Notes: generated by a model not told the origin, from the sequence alone. DNA of 19,313 bases from an uncultured Clostridium sp. (GCA_902464345.1 CABQJA010000022.1:1-19313); one strand, 5' to 3'. Positions 1 through 9,114 are shown, numbered from the stretch's first letter. Program-made: numbers and translations.

Positions 1-34
1 ATATTTGAGTAAAAACAGTGGGAAGGATAGAAAA

Positions 35-979
35 ATGAAATTAATAATTCAGATACCATGTTATAACGAAGCTGAAACTCTGAAGATTGCACTGGATGCA
101 CTGCCGAAGCAGATTGACGGTGTGGATACCATTGAATACCTGATCATCAATGACGGAAGTCAGGATAATACCGTAGAGGTAGCGAAGGAATGGGGCGTCC
201 ATCATATTGTTAATTTTAAGCAGAACCGCGGTCTGGCGAAGGGATTCATGGCCGGTCTGGACATGTGCTTAAGAAACGGTGCGGATATCATTGTAAATAC
301 CGATGCGGATAATCAGTATTGCGGGGATGATATTGAGAAGCTGATCGCACCGATCCTGGAGGGAAAGGCAGATATCGTGATCGGAGAACGACCGATCGAT
401 CAGACGGCACATTTCTCATGGTTAAAGAAGAAATTACAGCATTTCGGCAGCTGGGTCGTACGGAAGGCATCCAATACAGATATTCCGGATGCACCGAGTG
501 GATTCCGGGCATACAGCAGAGAGGCTGCCATGCAGATGAATGTTGTCAATGAATATACGTATACACTGGAACAGATCGTACAGGCAGGACGGACCAAGAT
601 CGCCATTACCTCCGTACCGATCCGTACCAATGATGAGCTGCGGCCTTCCCGTTTGTTCAGCAGTATGTTTGGATATGTGAAGAAGTCCATGCTGACGATC
701 ATCCGGGCCTATCTGATGTATAAGCCGATGCGGTTTTTCATCGGACTTGGATTTGTACCGTTCCTGATCGGTCTTGCAATCGGTATCCGGTTTATCGTGC
801 TCTTATGCATGGGAGGCGGACAGGGTAATGTTCAGTCCCTGATCCTTTGTAGCATGCTGATTCTGATCGGTGTTATGATCTGGGTAGTGGGATTGCTGGC
901 AGATGTTATGGCAGCGAACCGGAAGATTCTGCAGGAGATCCAGCAGAAGGTCCGGGAAATGGATTATGAGGATAAGTAG
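35..979 (+). CDS. GT2 glycosyltransferase, DPM1-like, membrane-anchored
   Basis: This 314-residue protein has a GT-A fold of family GT2. It probably transfers a sugar from a nucleotide donor, plausibly to polyprenyl phosphate, at the inner face of the membrane. The sequence shows the entry motif PCYNEAE (8-14), IINDGS (37-42), the metal-binding DADNQ (90-94), and two C-terminal membrane helices at about 233-258 and 268-291, as in GtrB/DPM1-type enzymes. The ATG at 35 is chosen because GGAAGG at 21-26 lies eight bases upstream; an in-frame TTG at 5 has no such site. The last codons carry the GAGGA ribosome site of the next gene, which starts one base after this stop, so the two are probably coupled. 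The family is clear, but the sugar and acceptor are not readable from the sequence. Confidence 0.88.
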   Translation: MKLIIQIPCYNEAETLKIALDALPKQIDGVDTIEYLIINDGSQDNTVEVAKEWGVHHIVNFKQNRGLAKGFMAGLDMCLRNGADIIVNTDADNQYCGDDIEKLIAPILEGKADIVIGERPIDQTAHFSWLKKKLQHFGSWVVRKASNTDIPDAPSGFRAYSREAAMQMNVVNEYTYTLEQIVQAGRTKIAITSVPIRTNDELRPSRLFSSMFGYVKKSMLTIIRAYLMYKPMRFFIGLGFVPFLIGLAIGIRFIVLLCMGGGQGNVQSLILCSMLILIGVMIWVVGLLADVMAANRKILQEIQQKVREMDYEDK

Positions 980-980
980 A

Positions 981-2108
981 ATGAAAAAGATAGTGTTGGT
1001 AGGACCGGTATATCCGTATAAGGGCGGAATCGCACATTATACGGGTCTGATGTGCCGGGCATTTATGGAGAAATATGATGTAAGCATGATTTCCTATAAG
1101 ATGCAGTATCCGAAGGTTTTATTTCATAAAGAGCAACGGGACTATACGAATGATACGTTTAAGATTGAGGGGACAGATTACCTGATCCATACGGCGGACA
1201 TTCTGAACTGTATCCGTTCCGGGAAGAAGATACGGAGCCTGAATCCGGATCTGGTGATCATACAGTGGTGGCATCCGTATTTTGCACCCTGTTACTGGCT
1301 GATGTGCCGGCAGCTGAAGAAGCAGAAGGTTTTGTTTGTATGTCATAATGTATTCCCGCATGAGCGGTTTCCGTTGGATCGTTTTCTGACAAAAAAGGTT
1401 ATGAAGCAGGGAGATTACTTTATCGTGCATTCCAGTCAGGATAAAGAGGACCTGTTGTCCATCAAGCCGGATGCCAGATGTGCGAAGGCGGTGCATCCGA
1501 CCTATAATGCGTTTAAGCTGCAGGATCTGACGAAGGAACAGGGACGGGAGCTGCTGAAGCTGAAGGAAGAGCAGCCGGTGCTGCTGTTCTTCGGATTTGT
1601 CCGGGAATATAAGGGCCTGAAATATCTGCTTCAGGCAATGCCGGAGGTCAGAAAGCAGCTGCCGGATGTTAAGCTGTTAGTAGTTGGTGACTTTGACGGT
1701 GATAAGGATCAGTATGAGCAGATGATCCGGGAAGTGCAGATCGAGGATGCGGTAGAGATCCATGATGGATATATTCCGGATAAAGAGGTAGAGAAGTTCT
1801 TTGCTGCCTCCGATCTGGTCGTGCTTCCGTATATCTCTGCAACGCAGAGCGGAATCGTACAGATCGCATATGGATTCGATAAGCCGGTAATCGCCACGAA
1901 TGTCGGCGGCCTGCCGGAGGTTGTACTGGATGGAAAGACCGGATATATTGTAGAGCCGGAGGATGCGAAGGGACTGTCTGAGCGGATCGTCCAGTTCTTT
2001 ACGGAGCATAAGGATGCGGCATTCCGGGAAGGCATTCGGGAAGAAGCAGACAAATATTCCTGGGAGCGGATGGTAGAGACGATTGAGGAATTAGTAGAAA
2101 ATGATTAG
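981..2108 (+). CDS. GT4 family glycosyltransferase
   Basis: A 375-residue retaining glycosyltransferase with a two-domain GT-B fold, expected to act in the cytoplasm on a lipid-linked glycan. The N-terminal half opens with VGPVYPYKGGIAHYT (7-21), the glycine-rich acceptor-side loop of GT4 enzymes, followed by HNVFPHE (122-128). The C-terminal half has FFGFVREYKG (203-212), where phosphate-binding R and K are usually found, and a donor-site region around 286-315 ending in NVGGLPEVV. Full length for the family. The ATG at 981 is preceded by GAGGA at 968-972, inside the end of the previous gene; a longer reading from 903 lies entirely within that gene and adds an Arg-rich tail unlike the family. 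The stop overlaps the next start by eight bases. Donor and acceptor are unknown. Confidence 0.9.
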   Translation: MKKIVLVGPVYPYKGGIAHYTGLMCRAFMEKYDVSMISYKMQYPKVLFHKEQRDYTNDTFKIEGTDYLIHTADILNCIRSGKKIRSLNPDLVIIQWWHPYFAPCYWLMCRQLKKQKVLFVCHNVFPHERFPLDRFLTKKVMKQGDYFIVHSSQDKEDLLSIKPDARCAKAVHPTYNAFKLQDLTKEQGRELLKLKEEQPVLLFFGFVREYKGLKYLLQAMPEVRKQLPDVKLLVVGDFDGDKDQYEQMIREVQIEDAVEIHDGYIPDKEVEKFFAASDLVVLPYISATQSGIVQIAYGFDKPVIATNVGGLPEVVLDGKTGYIVEPEDAKGLSERIVQFFTEHKDAAFREGIREEADKYSWERMVETIEELVEND

Positions 2109-3147
2109 TGAGTATATATTGTTTGGACTTGTTCTGCCGGTTGTGATCCTATGGGGAATCCGGAAGGAGAACCGGCTGGAGGAAGCACAGCTGTTAGACA
2201 AAAAGGATACGTCGGTATTGCGTGGTATCTCGGCCTTTTTTGTAATAGCGGCACACTATACCGGCTGGGTGGAAAAGCTTGCCGGCGGAACGAATGCGAT
2301 ATTTAAGGGTCTGATCGGACAGCTGGGCGGAATCGGTGTCCTGATATTTTTCTTTGTGTCGGGCTACGGATTATATGAGTCCTATGGAAATCGGAAGGTG
2401 GATTACCGGTATCTGCTCAAGCGGCTGCGGGGCGTATATTTGCCATATGTGCTGATGAAGCTTGTATTGCTGCTGATAGAGTATCTGTGTCATTATGATG
2501 AGATTCATATCTGGAAGCGGCTGCTTGGAATCCTGCTGGTGGAGGACTGGTTCATTCATGTAATTGTGATCCAGTATCTGGTATTCTATGTGGCGAAAAA
2601 AATATCCGGTCGTTATGTGGTTCTGATCAGCATCCTTGCCGATATCGGACTGACGGTTATATATGTATTACAGGAGAAGCCAATCGGGTGGTTTAATGCC
2701 CTCTGGCTGTTTACCTTTGGCCTGGCGGCCTCACAGCTGCAGCCAAAGCTGGTGAATATGATCAGAAAACGGAAATGGCTGATGATGGCAGGCACATTTC
2801 TTTTATTTGTGATATTAGGCGGATTGTTTGCAGTCAATAAGGGAGCTGCTTATGCAAACGTCCTGAAACCATTGTCCGGAGTCTTTCTGTGTCTGTTCCT
2901 GTGCATCGTCATGCGGATGGTACGGATCGGAAACGGTGTTACCCACTGGGCCGGAAAGCGTTCCATGCATATCTATATCGTGCATATCTTTATGTGGAAT
3001 ATTCTGGCAGTGATTCCCAATCCAATCTGCAGATTGTGGCTGGCAATGGCGGCTACGGTTGTCGGGACCGAGCTGATCTACAGAGGAACGACCTTTATTT
3101 GTAACAGAATCATTAAAGATGAGGTATTGAAAAGTGAGAAACGATAG
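2101..3147 (+). CDS. Acyltransferase 3 family membrane protein
   Basis: A 348-residue integral membrane protein of the acyltransferase-3 (OafA/WecH-like) family, which O-acylates sugars of surface glycans, usually with acetyl groups. The visible family signatures are LRGISAFFVIAAHY (40-53), containing the conserved R and the H at 52, and FFFVSGYGLYES (83-94) at the end of the next membrane segment. A series of hydrophobic segments follows, for example around 150-168 and 220-245. There is no added C-terminal SGNH domain. It starts eight bases inside the preceding glycosyltransferase gene and ends 14 bases inside the following one, so the three genes look translationally coupled. O-acetylation is the usual role, but other acyl groups cannot be excluded. 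Confidence 0.85.
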   Translation: MISEYILFGLVLPVVILWGIRKENRLEEAQLLDKKDTSVLRGISAFFVIAAHYTGWVEKLAGGTNAIFKGLIGQLGGIGVLIFFFVSGYGLYESYGNRKVDYRYLLKRLRGVYLPYVLMKLVLLLIEYLCHYDEIHIWKRLLGILLVEDWFIHVIVIQYLVFYVAKKISGRYVVLISILADIGLTVIYVLQEKPIGWFNALWLFTFGLAASQLQPKLVNMIRKRKWLMMAGTFLLFVILGGLFAVNKGAAYANVLKPLSGVFLCLFLCIVMRMVRIGNGVTHWAGKRSMHIYIVHIFMWNILAVIPNPICRLWLAMAATVVGTELIYRGTTFICNRIIKDEVLKSEKR

Positions 3148-4123
3148 TCTGGTAAGTATCATTGTACCAATCTATAATTCAAAGGAATATATTCGGGCGG
3201 CAGTGGACAGTATGCTGAATCAGACCTATGAGAACCTGGAGGTCATACTGGTGGATGATGGCAGTACCGATGGCTCGGAGGGCATTTGTGATGAGTACCG
3301 GGAAAAGGATCACAGAGTCGTGGTGATCCACCAGAAGAATCAGGGACAGGCAGCAGCCAGAAATGCGGCATACCAGATTGCCAGAGGCGAATACATCGTA
3401 TATGCCGACAGTGATGATCTGATGCACCGGGAGCAGATCCGGTATATGCTGCAGATTCAGGAAGCTACCGGTGTGGACATTGTACATGTTGAGAATAAGA
3501 AGTTTTGGGATGCCGGCAGGATCGTCGATGAGCTGGAAGCAGGCGTGGGTGAACCGGACTATACCGTATATACGGCGGAGCAGGCACTGGAGCTGCTCTG
3601 TTATCAGAAGAAGTTCAGCTTCGGACCATGGTGCAAGCTGATCAAACGGGAACTGCTTGCAGATCTGAAGTTCCCGGTCAATATGGGCTATGAGGATGCC
3701 GCAATTATGTACAAGCTGTATGGAAAGGCGAAGAAGCTGGCATATTCCGAGACCGTGCTTTACTGGTATCGGCAGCATACGGCATCGACCATGCATACCG
3801 GCTTCAGTGATAAGAAGATTGACCGGATCCGGATCATGGCAGAGTTAAGGGATTATCTGAACCGGAACTATCCGGCACTGGCACCGGCTGGCGAGACACG
3901 GTATTGTCTGGCACAGCTGCAGCTGCTGATGGAGCTTCCGTTTGGAAAGGAATACCGGGATATTAAGAAACAGGCATATCGGAATATCAAAGACTCCAGA
4001 AAAGCGGTGCTGGCGAATAAGCAGGCACCGGCGAGAATCCGGGGAATGGTAGCTTCCAGTTATCTGGGACCGGATATTTTAATGCTGCTTGGCAGACTTT
4101 ATATGGTAGTGACCAGACGATAA
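3134..4123 (+). CDS. GT2 family glycosyltransferase
   Basis: A 329-residue soluble-type GT2 glycosyltransferase resembling the enzymes that extend capsular and wall polysaccharides. Motifs in order are VSIIVPIYNS (7-16), VDDGSTDGS (40-48), DSDD (92-95, the metal-binding DxD) and GYEDAA (185-190), where the ED pair fits the catalytic base region. No strong membrane helix is seen; a mildly hydrophobic C-terminus may associate with the membrane. The start is GTG at 3134, eight bases after GAGGT at 3121-3125, and lies 14 bases inside the acyltransferase gene. A 38-base gap separates it from the Stealth-type gene. The sugar transferred cannot be deduced. Confidence 0.9.
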   Translation: MRNDSLVSIIVPIYNSKEYIRAAVDSMLNQTYENLEVILVDDGSTDGSEGICDEYREKDHRVVVIHQKNQGQAAARNAAYQIARGEYIVYADSDDLMHREQIRYMLQIQEATGVDIVHVENKKFWDAGRIVDELEAGVGEPDYTVYTAEQALELLCYQKKFSFGPWCKLIKRELLADLKFPVNMGYEDAAIMYKLYGKAKKLAYSETVLYWYRQHTASTMHTGFSDKKIDRIRIMAELRDYLNRNYPALAPAGETRYCLAQLQLLMELPFGKEYRDIKKQAYRNIKDSRKAVLANKQAPARIRGMVASSYLGPDILMLLGRLYMVVTRR

Positions 4124-4161
4124 CAGGCAGGAATGCTGAATGCAGAAGGAGAGCAGTTGCT

Positions 4162-5175
4162 GTGGACGATAAGGAAAAGAGAATTGATTTCGTGTTATTA
4201 TGGGTCGATGGAAATGATCCGGAATGGCAGAAACGGAAACAGGCATATTCACCGGATAAGGGACAGGATAACAGTGCCAACCGCTATCGGGAGTGGGAGA
4301 ATCTGAAATACTGGTTCCGGGGGGTGGAGAAATTTGCACCATGGGTCGGAACGATTCATTTTGTGACCTGTGGTCAGTGTCCGGAATGGTTAAATACAGA
4401 GCATCCGAAGCTTCATATGGTAGATCATACGGATTTTATCCCGGCGGATTGTTTGCCGACCTTCAGTTCCAGAGCGATTGACCTGAATCTGCACAGAATT
4501 GAAGAGCTGTCGGAGCATTTCGTATATTTCAATGATGATATGTTTCTGACCGGCGCCGTGGAGCCGGAGGATTTCTTTCGGGATGGACTGCCATGCGATA
4601 TCTGGAATGAGCGGCCGATCTGCTTTGCCAGCGACCGTGGTGCATTTGATCATACGCAGGTGAATAATTTTCACCTGATCGACCGCCATTTTGCAAGAAA
4701 GCAGGTGCTGAAGCAGAACCGGGGAAAGATCGCAACACTGAAATATGGGGCACTGGGAATCTATAATCTGATTGCATCGGGATTACCGTTCCGGCATTTC
4801 TTCGGATTATACGGACATCATTTGCCGATGGGATATTTGAAACAGCACTGGAGAGAGGTGTGGGAAGCAGAGCCGGAGGTCATGAATGAAACGATTCATC
4901 ATAAGTTCCGGAGTATGACGGATGTCAATCAGTTTGTATTCCGCTACTGGGCCCTGATGAAGGGAGAGTTTGCTCCGCTGAATATGAACCGGATCGGTAA
5001 GAATTTCTCGGTCGGAGAGGATAATCAGGCGCTGTATCAGGCGATTGAGCAACAGAAGTATAAGACCATCTGTATCAATGATACCTGTACACAGGAGCAG
5101 TATGAGAAAGCAAAGCCGGAGGTTATCCGGGCATTTGAGCAGATCCTGCCGGAGAAATCGCAGTTTGAGAAATAG
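4162..5175 (+). CDS. Stealth-type sugar-phosphate transferase
   Basis: A 337-residue member of the Stealth family, related to bacterial capsule hexose-1-phosphate polymerases and to animal GlcNAc-1-phosphotransferase. These enzymes move a sugar-1-phosphate from a nucleotide sugar to a hydroxyl, making phosphodiester links. The four conserved regions are all visible: CR1 with IDFVLLWVDGNDPEW (8-22), CR2 with a REW...LKYWF stretch near 43-52 and HFVYFNDDMFL (119-129), CR3 around HHLPMGYLKQHW (219-230), and CR4 with KTICINDT (301-308). The start is GTG at 4162, ten bases after AAGGAG at 4146-4151. It lies 14 bases upstream of a flippase gene. The family call is firm. A phosphodiester in the product glycan is inferred from the family, and the enzyme could be a polymerase or a decorating enzyme. 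Confidence 0.9.
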   Translation: MDDKEKRIDFVLLWVDGNDPEWQKRKQAYSPDKGQDNSANRYREWENLKYWFRGVEKFAPWVGTIHFVTCGQCPEWLNTEHPKLHMVDHTDFIPADCLPTFSSRAIDLNLHRIEELSEHFVYFNDDMFLTGAVEPEDFFRDGLPCDIWNERPICFASDRGAFDHTQVNNFHLIDRHFARKQVLKQNRGKIATLKYGALGIYNLIASGLPFRHFFGLYGHHLPMGYLKQHWREVWEAEPEVMNETIHHKFRSMTDVNQFVFRYWALMKGEFAPLNMNRIGKNFSVGEDNQALYQAIEQQKYKTICINDTCTQEQYEKAKPEVIRAFEQILPEKSQFEK

Positions 5176-5189
5176 AAAAGAGGAAACAC

Positions 5190-6662
5190 ATGAGCAGTGT
5201 CAAAAAGAATTATATCTATAATGTTATATATCAGTTGTTGACATTTGCCAGTGTTCTGCTGATAACACCGTATATTACGAGAACACTGGGTGCCTATAAT
5301 ACAGGCGTTTATTCCTATACGTATTCCGCAGCCAATTATTTCTGGCTGTTTGCAATGCTGGGTGTGAATAATTACGGAAACCGGAGTATTGCACAGGCCA
5401 GAGCCATGGATGAAGGAACCGGTGGGAATGAGCAGGTAAGCCGTACCTTTTTTAACATCTATGCCCTGCAGCTGCTGACCGCGGTCGTATCTGCCGGAGC
5501 GTATATCACATATGTGCTGGCTTTTTCCGTGGACAACCGGGAGATTGCTCTGTTACAGTTCCTGTATGTTGCGGCAGCCGTGGTTGATATCAACTGGTTT
5601 TTCTTTGGAATGGAGCAGTTCAAGATCACGGTTACCAGAAATATTGTGATCAAGCTGCTCAGTATGCTGGCAATTTTTCTGTTCGTGAAGAAGCAGGAGG
5701 ATCTGTGGATCTATACGACGATCATGGCAGGTTCTATTCTGTTGAGTAATCTGATCCTGCTTCCGTATTTAAGACGGTTTGTGAAGTTTGTCAAGCCGAC
5801 CTGGAGGGAGATCGGACGGCATGTGAAGCCGAATCTGATCCTGTTTGTGCCGGTCGTGGCAATCAGCATTTATAATATTATGGATAAACTGATGATCGGT
5901 CGGATCTTAGGCGATAAAAAAGAGGTCTCCTATTATGATAATGCGGAAAAGGTCATGCAGGTACCGACCGCATTTATTAATGCACTGGGAACCGTCATGC
6001 TGCCGAAGATGTCCGGACTGGTACAGAAGAATGATAAGGCCAAGTGTCTGGAGTACATTGAGAAGTCCATGCAGCTGGCATTGATGATCTCATTTGCCAC
6101 CTCCTTTGGACTGGCGGCGATTGCAGATAATTTTGCTCCGGTATTTTATGGAGCTGAGTTTATACCATGTGCAGCATTGATCATGTGGCTGGCACCGATC
6201 GGTGTGATCAAATCCTGGGCGAACGTTATAAGGACCCAGTATCTGATTCCGAACGGCAAGGATTCCATCTATGTGGTGTCTGTTATTTTAGGGGCGGTGG
6301 TCAACCTGATCGCAAACCTGCTTCTGATCGTGCGGATCGGTACGATCGGTGCCGTGATCGGAACCATTCTGGCGGAGGCAGCCGTTATGCTCTACCAGAC
6401 GATCATGTCCAGAAAAGAGCTGGAGTTCGGCAAATATCTGAAACGGAACATCGCCTATGGCGGAATCGGCCTGGTGATGTTTCTGATTGTCCGGCTGATC
6501 GGGACAACCGGAGAACCGTCCGTGACGCTGCTGCTGATCCAGATGGGAGCCGGGATTCTGATCTATGGCGGATTCAGTGTAGGCTATCTGTGCCTGACGA
6601 AGGATCCGTTCCTGAATGATGTGAGAAATCGTCTTAATAAGATAGTAAAGAAAAAGAAATAA
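5190..6662 (+). CDS. Wzx-like polysaccharide flippase (MOP superfamily)
   Basis: A 490-residue multi-pass protein of the oligosaccharide flippase family, which moves undecaprenyl-linked repeat units across the membrane. About 14 hydrophobic segments can be picked out, starting near residue 8 and ending near 475, which matches MOP transporters. The N-terminal pattern, with PYITRTLG near 27-34 followed by TGVYSYTYS and NYGNRSIAQ, is typical of Wzx proteins from Firmicutes. The ATG at 5190 follows AAGAGG at 5178-5183. It is placed between the Stealth transferase and the large GT-C-like protein, so it most likely exports the glycan built by the genes at 35-5175. The length is normal and no frame damage is seen. 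Confidence 0.9.
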   Translation: MSSVKKNYIYNVIYQLLTFASVLLITPYITRTLGAYNTGVYSYTYSAANYFWLFAMLGVNNYGNRSIAQARAMDEGTGGNEQVSRTFFNIYALQLLTAVVSAGAYITYVLAFSVDNREIALLQFLYVAAAVVDINWFFFGMEQFKITVTRNIVIKLLSMLAIFLFVKKQEDLWIYTTIMAGSILLSNLILLPYLRRFVKFVKPTWREIGRHVKPNLILFVPVVAISIYNIMDKLMIGRILGDKKEVSYYDNAEKVMQVPTAFINALGTVMLPKMSGLVQKNDKAKCLEYIEKSMQLALMISFATSFGLAAIADNFAPVFYGAEFIPCAALIMWLAPIGVIKSWANVIRTQYLIPNGKDSIYVVSVILGAVVNLIANLLLIVRIGTIGAVIGTILAEAAVMLYQTIMSRKELEFGKYLKRNIAYGGIGLVMFLIVRLIGTTGEPSVTLLLIQMGAGILIYGGFSVGYLCLTKDPFLNDVRNRLNKIVKKKK

Positions 6663-6708
6663 CCTTGAGAATAACAGGAAACAGAAAATAGCAGAGAGAG
6701 GATAAAGT

Positions 6709-8991
6709 ATGAGTCGGATTACAAATTGGATAAAGAAATATAACTGTCAGATTCTGGCATTTCTATGTGCTCTGATACCAAGGCTGATATTGAATTGCTT
6801 TGCATTACCGCTGCGGACACAGTCCGATGAGCTGGCAACACTGGCAGGGGGAGCATTCTTAGGTGGAAAGGACTGGAGTGGGATCGTATCGCAGGCCGGA
6901 TACTACGGCTTCGGATTTACGGCACTGTTTGCACCCTTATTCCATCTGTCAGATGATCCGATTCTGATCTACCGGCTGATTCTGGTTGTGGAATCGGTGA
7001 TGCAGGCGTCCATTGCGCTGATGGCATTTTATCTGATGAAGCGGTATTTTAAGATCGAGCATAAATGGTTTCTGACTGTGGCATCCATAGCATGCTCTTA
7101 TATGGTCGTGACCAGAACCATGATCGTATATAATGAGCACGCATTGATCTTCTGTTCCTGGCTGATCTGTGTCCTGCTGTTCCGGCTTCTGGAGCATCAG
7201 AATGATTCCAAAAAGAAGGCCATTGACACGGTACTGCTGATGGCATTGCTTTCCTATACATTATTGCTTCATACCAGATCCTGGATGTACTGGATCGTGC
7301 TTGCGATTTTTTATGTGGCGTATTTTATCCGGAATCGGAGAAGCTTTCTTGCAATCCTTCCGGGGATCATTACCGCGGTGATCGGTGTCGGCGGCGGAAA
7401 ACTTCTGATTCACTGGATGCAGGAGAGAATCTGGCTGGCGGACGGCAACGGCGGCCTGCGAAACAGCAGTGTATCCCTGTCCCTTTCCGATACGATCGTA
7501 AATGCAACCTCCTGGCATACATGGGTCAATATTATCTTCGGTCAGTTGAATACGGTGTCCGTGATCTCCGGCGGTATGCTGATCGTAGCGGTTCTGCTGA
7601 TGATCCGGTGTATCATTGGCTGGATGAAACGGGGAGAACGTTTCCATTGCGTGAAGGTAGACCGGGAGGAAATCCTGTATGAAGATCATTATGCAATCAT
7701 ATTTATATATTTCGGGCTCTGTACGGCACTGACGATCGGTGCACAGTCCCTGATCTGGCTGCCACGGGCAACGCAGGCAATGGAACTTGGATTTGCAAGT
7801 AACGGATATGGTCTGAAGGCAGTCACCTATGTGCGATATATGGGACCATACCTGGGACCGGTCCTGATGGCGACGCTTTGCTATCTGTATCAGGAGCAGG
7901 ACAAGATACAGAAGATCTATAAGCAGGCGATATTCTGGATCGCAGGTCTGCAGGCATTCTGGCTCACCTGTATTCTGCCGTTTGTTTATACGAACAGCAA
8001 TGTCATAGAGACCTACCTGCCGTTTTCTTTACAGACCAGACGTGCAGTGGATGTCGGAAGAATGGTGTTCCTTCCGGCAACCGGAATCCTGCTGCTCCTT
8101 GTAATCTTAAATAATGTGTGGCTAAAGAAAAAGAAATGGAAGCCGGTGCTTCTGGTACTTGCCATCCTCCTGACCTATCAGTATTGCTATAATGCAGTGG
8201 CTTATGATATTAATACGCAGCGTACGAATTACAAAGAGATTGATGCGACCTACAATATGTTCTGTCAGCTGAAGGAGAGCGGAAACATGCCGAAGGAAAT
8301 CTATGTGGTTGATACACGGGATAAGACCGATCACCAGAGCTATTATCAGGCACAGTATTATCTTCAGGGAGTCAGGATCATTGCCGGATATCCGCCGGAG
8401 GATGCAGAGGAAGCAATGGTCTGCTTAAACAGTAATATGTGTCCGGTGGAGCTGATGCAGGATGATTCCTATCGGTGTGTGAAGCTGGACAGAAATGAAT
8501 ATGTCTGGGTAAGAGGCGAGCAGATGATAGCGACCTGTGAGGCAATGGGCTATGTGCCGGAGGTGCCGAATGTCTATATTGCGGCCGGAAAGGTCATTTC
8601 TTTCTCAGAAAACTTTGAGAATGGAAAGATGCTGCAGACCGGATGGTATGAGCAGGAGTCCTGGGGCGTCTGGTCAGGAAAGCAGACCGCGGATCTGTTC
8701 TTTATTCTGCAGGAGGAACAGCAGAAGGGCTGTACCATGAATCTCAGAATGTATTGCTATGACAGCATGAAGACGGTGACGGTATTTATTAACGGAGAAT
8801 ATGTGGGAACCCTGCCGGTAGATAACCGGACAGACAACTATACGATCCGGATTCCGAAGCGTCTGGCGGAGCAGGAACGAATCTATATGACGTTACAGAT
8901 CAATGAAGAGCTGCATTCACCGCTGGAGCTTGGACAGTCTGAGGATACAAGATCACTGGGACTTGCCCTGTACAGCATCCAGATTAAGTAA
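6709..8991 (+). CDS. Large multi-pass GT-C-like membrane glycosyltransferase
   Basis: A 760-residue protein with an N-terminal membrane region of roughly a dozen helices (about 14-500) and a soluble C-terminal part. After the first helix comes QSDELATLAGG (38-48), whose adjacent D40 and E41 resemble the acidic pair of the first outer loop in GT-C enzymes that use polyprenyl-phosphate sugars. YYGFGFTALFAP (65-76) follows. The C-terminal region at about 632-760 is beta-rich, with GWYEQESWGVWS (645-656) and VTVFINGEYVGTLPV; this is reminiscent of jelly-roll domains that follow extracytoplasmic membrane transferases. The ATG at 6709 follows a purine-rich GAGAGGA near 6696-6702. It probably transfers a lipid-carried sugar to the glycan outside the cell, but it could also be a polymerase. 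It is the last gene before the promoter-like gap. Confidence 0.6.
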   Translation: MSRITNWIKKYNCQILAFLCALIPRLILNCFALPLRTQSDELATLAGGAFLGGKDWSGIVSQAGYYGFGFTALFAPLFHLSDDPILIYRLILVVESVMQASIALMAFYLMKRYFKIEHKWFLTVASIACSYMVVTRTMIVYNEHALIFCSWLICVLLFRLLEHQNDSKKKAIDTVLLMALLSYTLLLHTRSWMYWIVLAIFYVAYFIRNRRSFLAILPGIITAVIGVGGGKLLIHWMQERIWLADGNGGLRNSSVSLSLSDTIVNATSWHTWVNIIFGQLNTVSVISGGMLIVAVLLMIRCIIGWMKRGERFHCVKVDREEILYEDHYAIIFIYFGLCTALTIGAQSLIWLPRATQAMELGFASNGYGLKAVTYVRYMGPYLGPVLMATLCYLYQEQDKIQKIYKQAIFWIAGLQAFWLTCILPFVYTNSNVIETYLPFSLQTRRAVDVGRMVFLPATGILLLLVILNNVWLKKKKWKPVLLVLAILLTYQYCYNAVAYDINTQRTNYKEIDATYNMFCQLKESGNMPKEIYVVDTRDKTDHQSYYQAQYYLQGVRIIAGYPPEDAEEAMVCLNSNMCPVELMQDDSYRCVKLDRNEYVWVRGEQMIATCEAMGYVPEVPNVYIAAGKVISFSENFENGKMLQTGWYEQESWGVWSGKQTADLFFILQEEQQKGCTMNLRMYCYDSMKTVTVFINGEYVGTLPVDNRTDNYTIRIPKRLAEQERIYMTLQINEELHSPLELGQSEDTRSLGLALYSIQIK

Positions 8992-9043
8992 AATAGGACT
9001 GTAGGAATGTAAAAAATGGAAAGATTCATGTATTTTTGGTGGC

Positions 9044-9072
9044 TTGTTTTTTCACGATAAGTATAATATAAT
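9044..9072 (+). promoter_or_regulatory. Candidate sigma-A type promoter of the deoxysugar module
   Basis: The 123-base gap between the GT-C-like gene and rfbB contains TTGTTT (9044-9049), a 17-base spacer, and a perfect TATAAT (9067-9072). A second TATAAT overlaps it at 9062-9067 but has no good -35 partner. Transcription would begin near 9079, leaving a leader of about 35 bases before rfbB. The -35 box matches the consensus at only its first three positions. No rho-independent terminator was recognised ahead of it, so read-through from the left module remains possible. Confidence 0.5.
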
Positions 9073-9103
9073 GTATCCGTGTATTAGAAATTGAACGAAC
9101 ACT

Positions 9104-9109
9104 GGAGAG
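9104..9109 (+). promoter_or_regulatory. Ribosome binding site that sets the rfbB start
   Basis: GGAGAG at 9104-9109 lies five bases before ATG 9115 but only two before ATG 9112, and it falls downstream of the in-frame TTG at 9091. This favours 9115, which gives the canonical short N-terminus MKVVVTGGAGFIG of RmlB proteins. Confidence 0.65.
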
Positions 9110-9114
9110 AAATG

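Noticed and set aside
903..980. Longer N-terminus for the GT4 glycosyltransferase
   Set aside because: The extension lies inside the preceding gene and adds Arg-rich residues unlike the family. ATG 981 has a good ribosome site and gives the standard N-terminal strand.
3179..3796. A 205-codon open frame on the minus strand
   Set aside because: It lies wholly inside the GT2 gene at 3134-4123, whose motifs are unmistakable. It has no recognisable domain and no ribosome site was noted, so it is a shadow of that gene.
9011..9050. Possible terminator hairpin after the GT-C-like gene
   Set aside because: AAAAAT and ATTTTT arms can pair, but the stem is short, has no G-C pairs and a long loop, so it is too weak to call.
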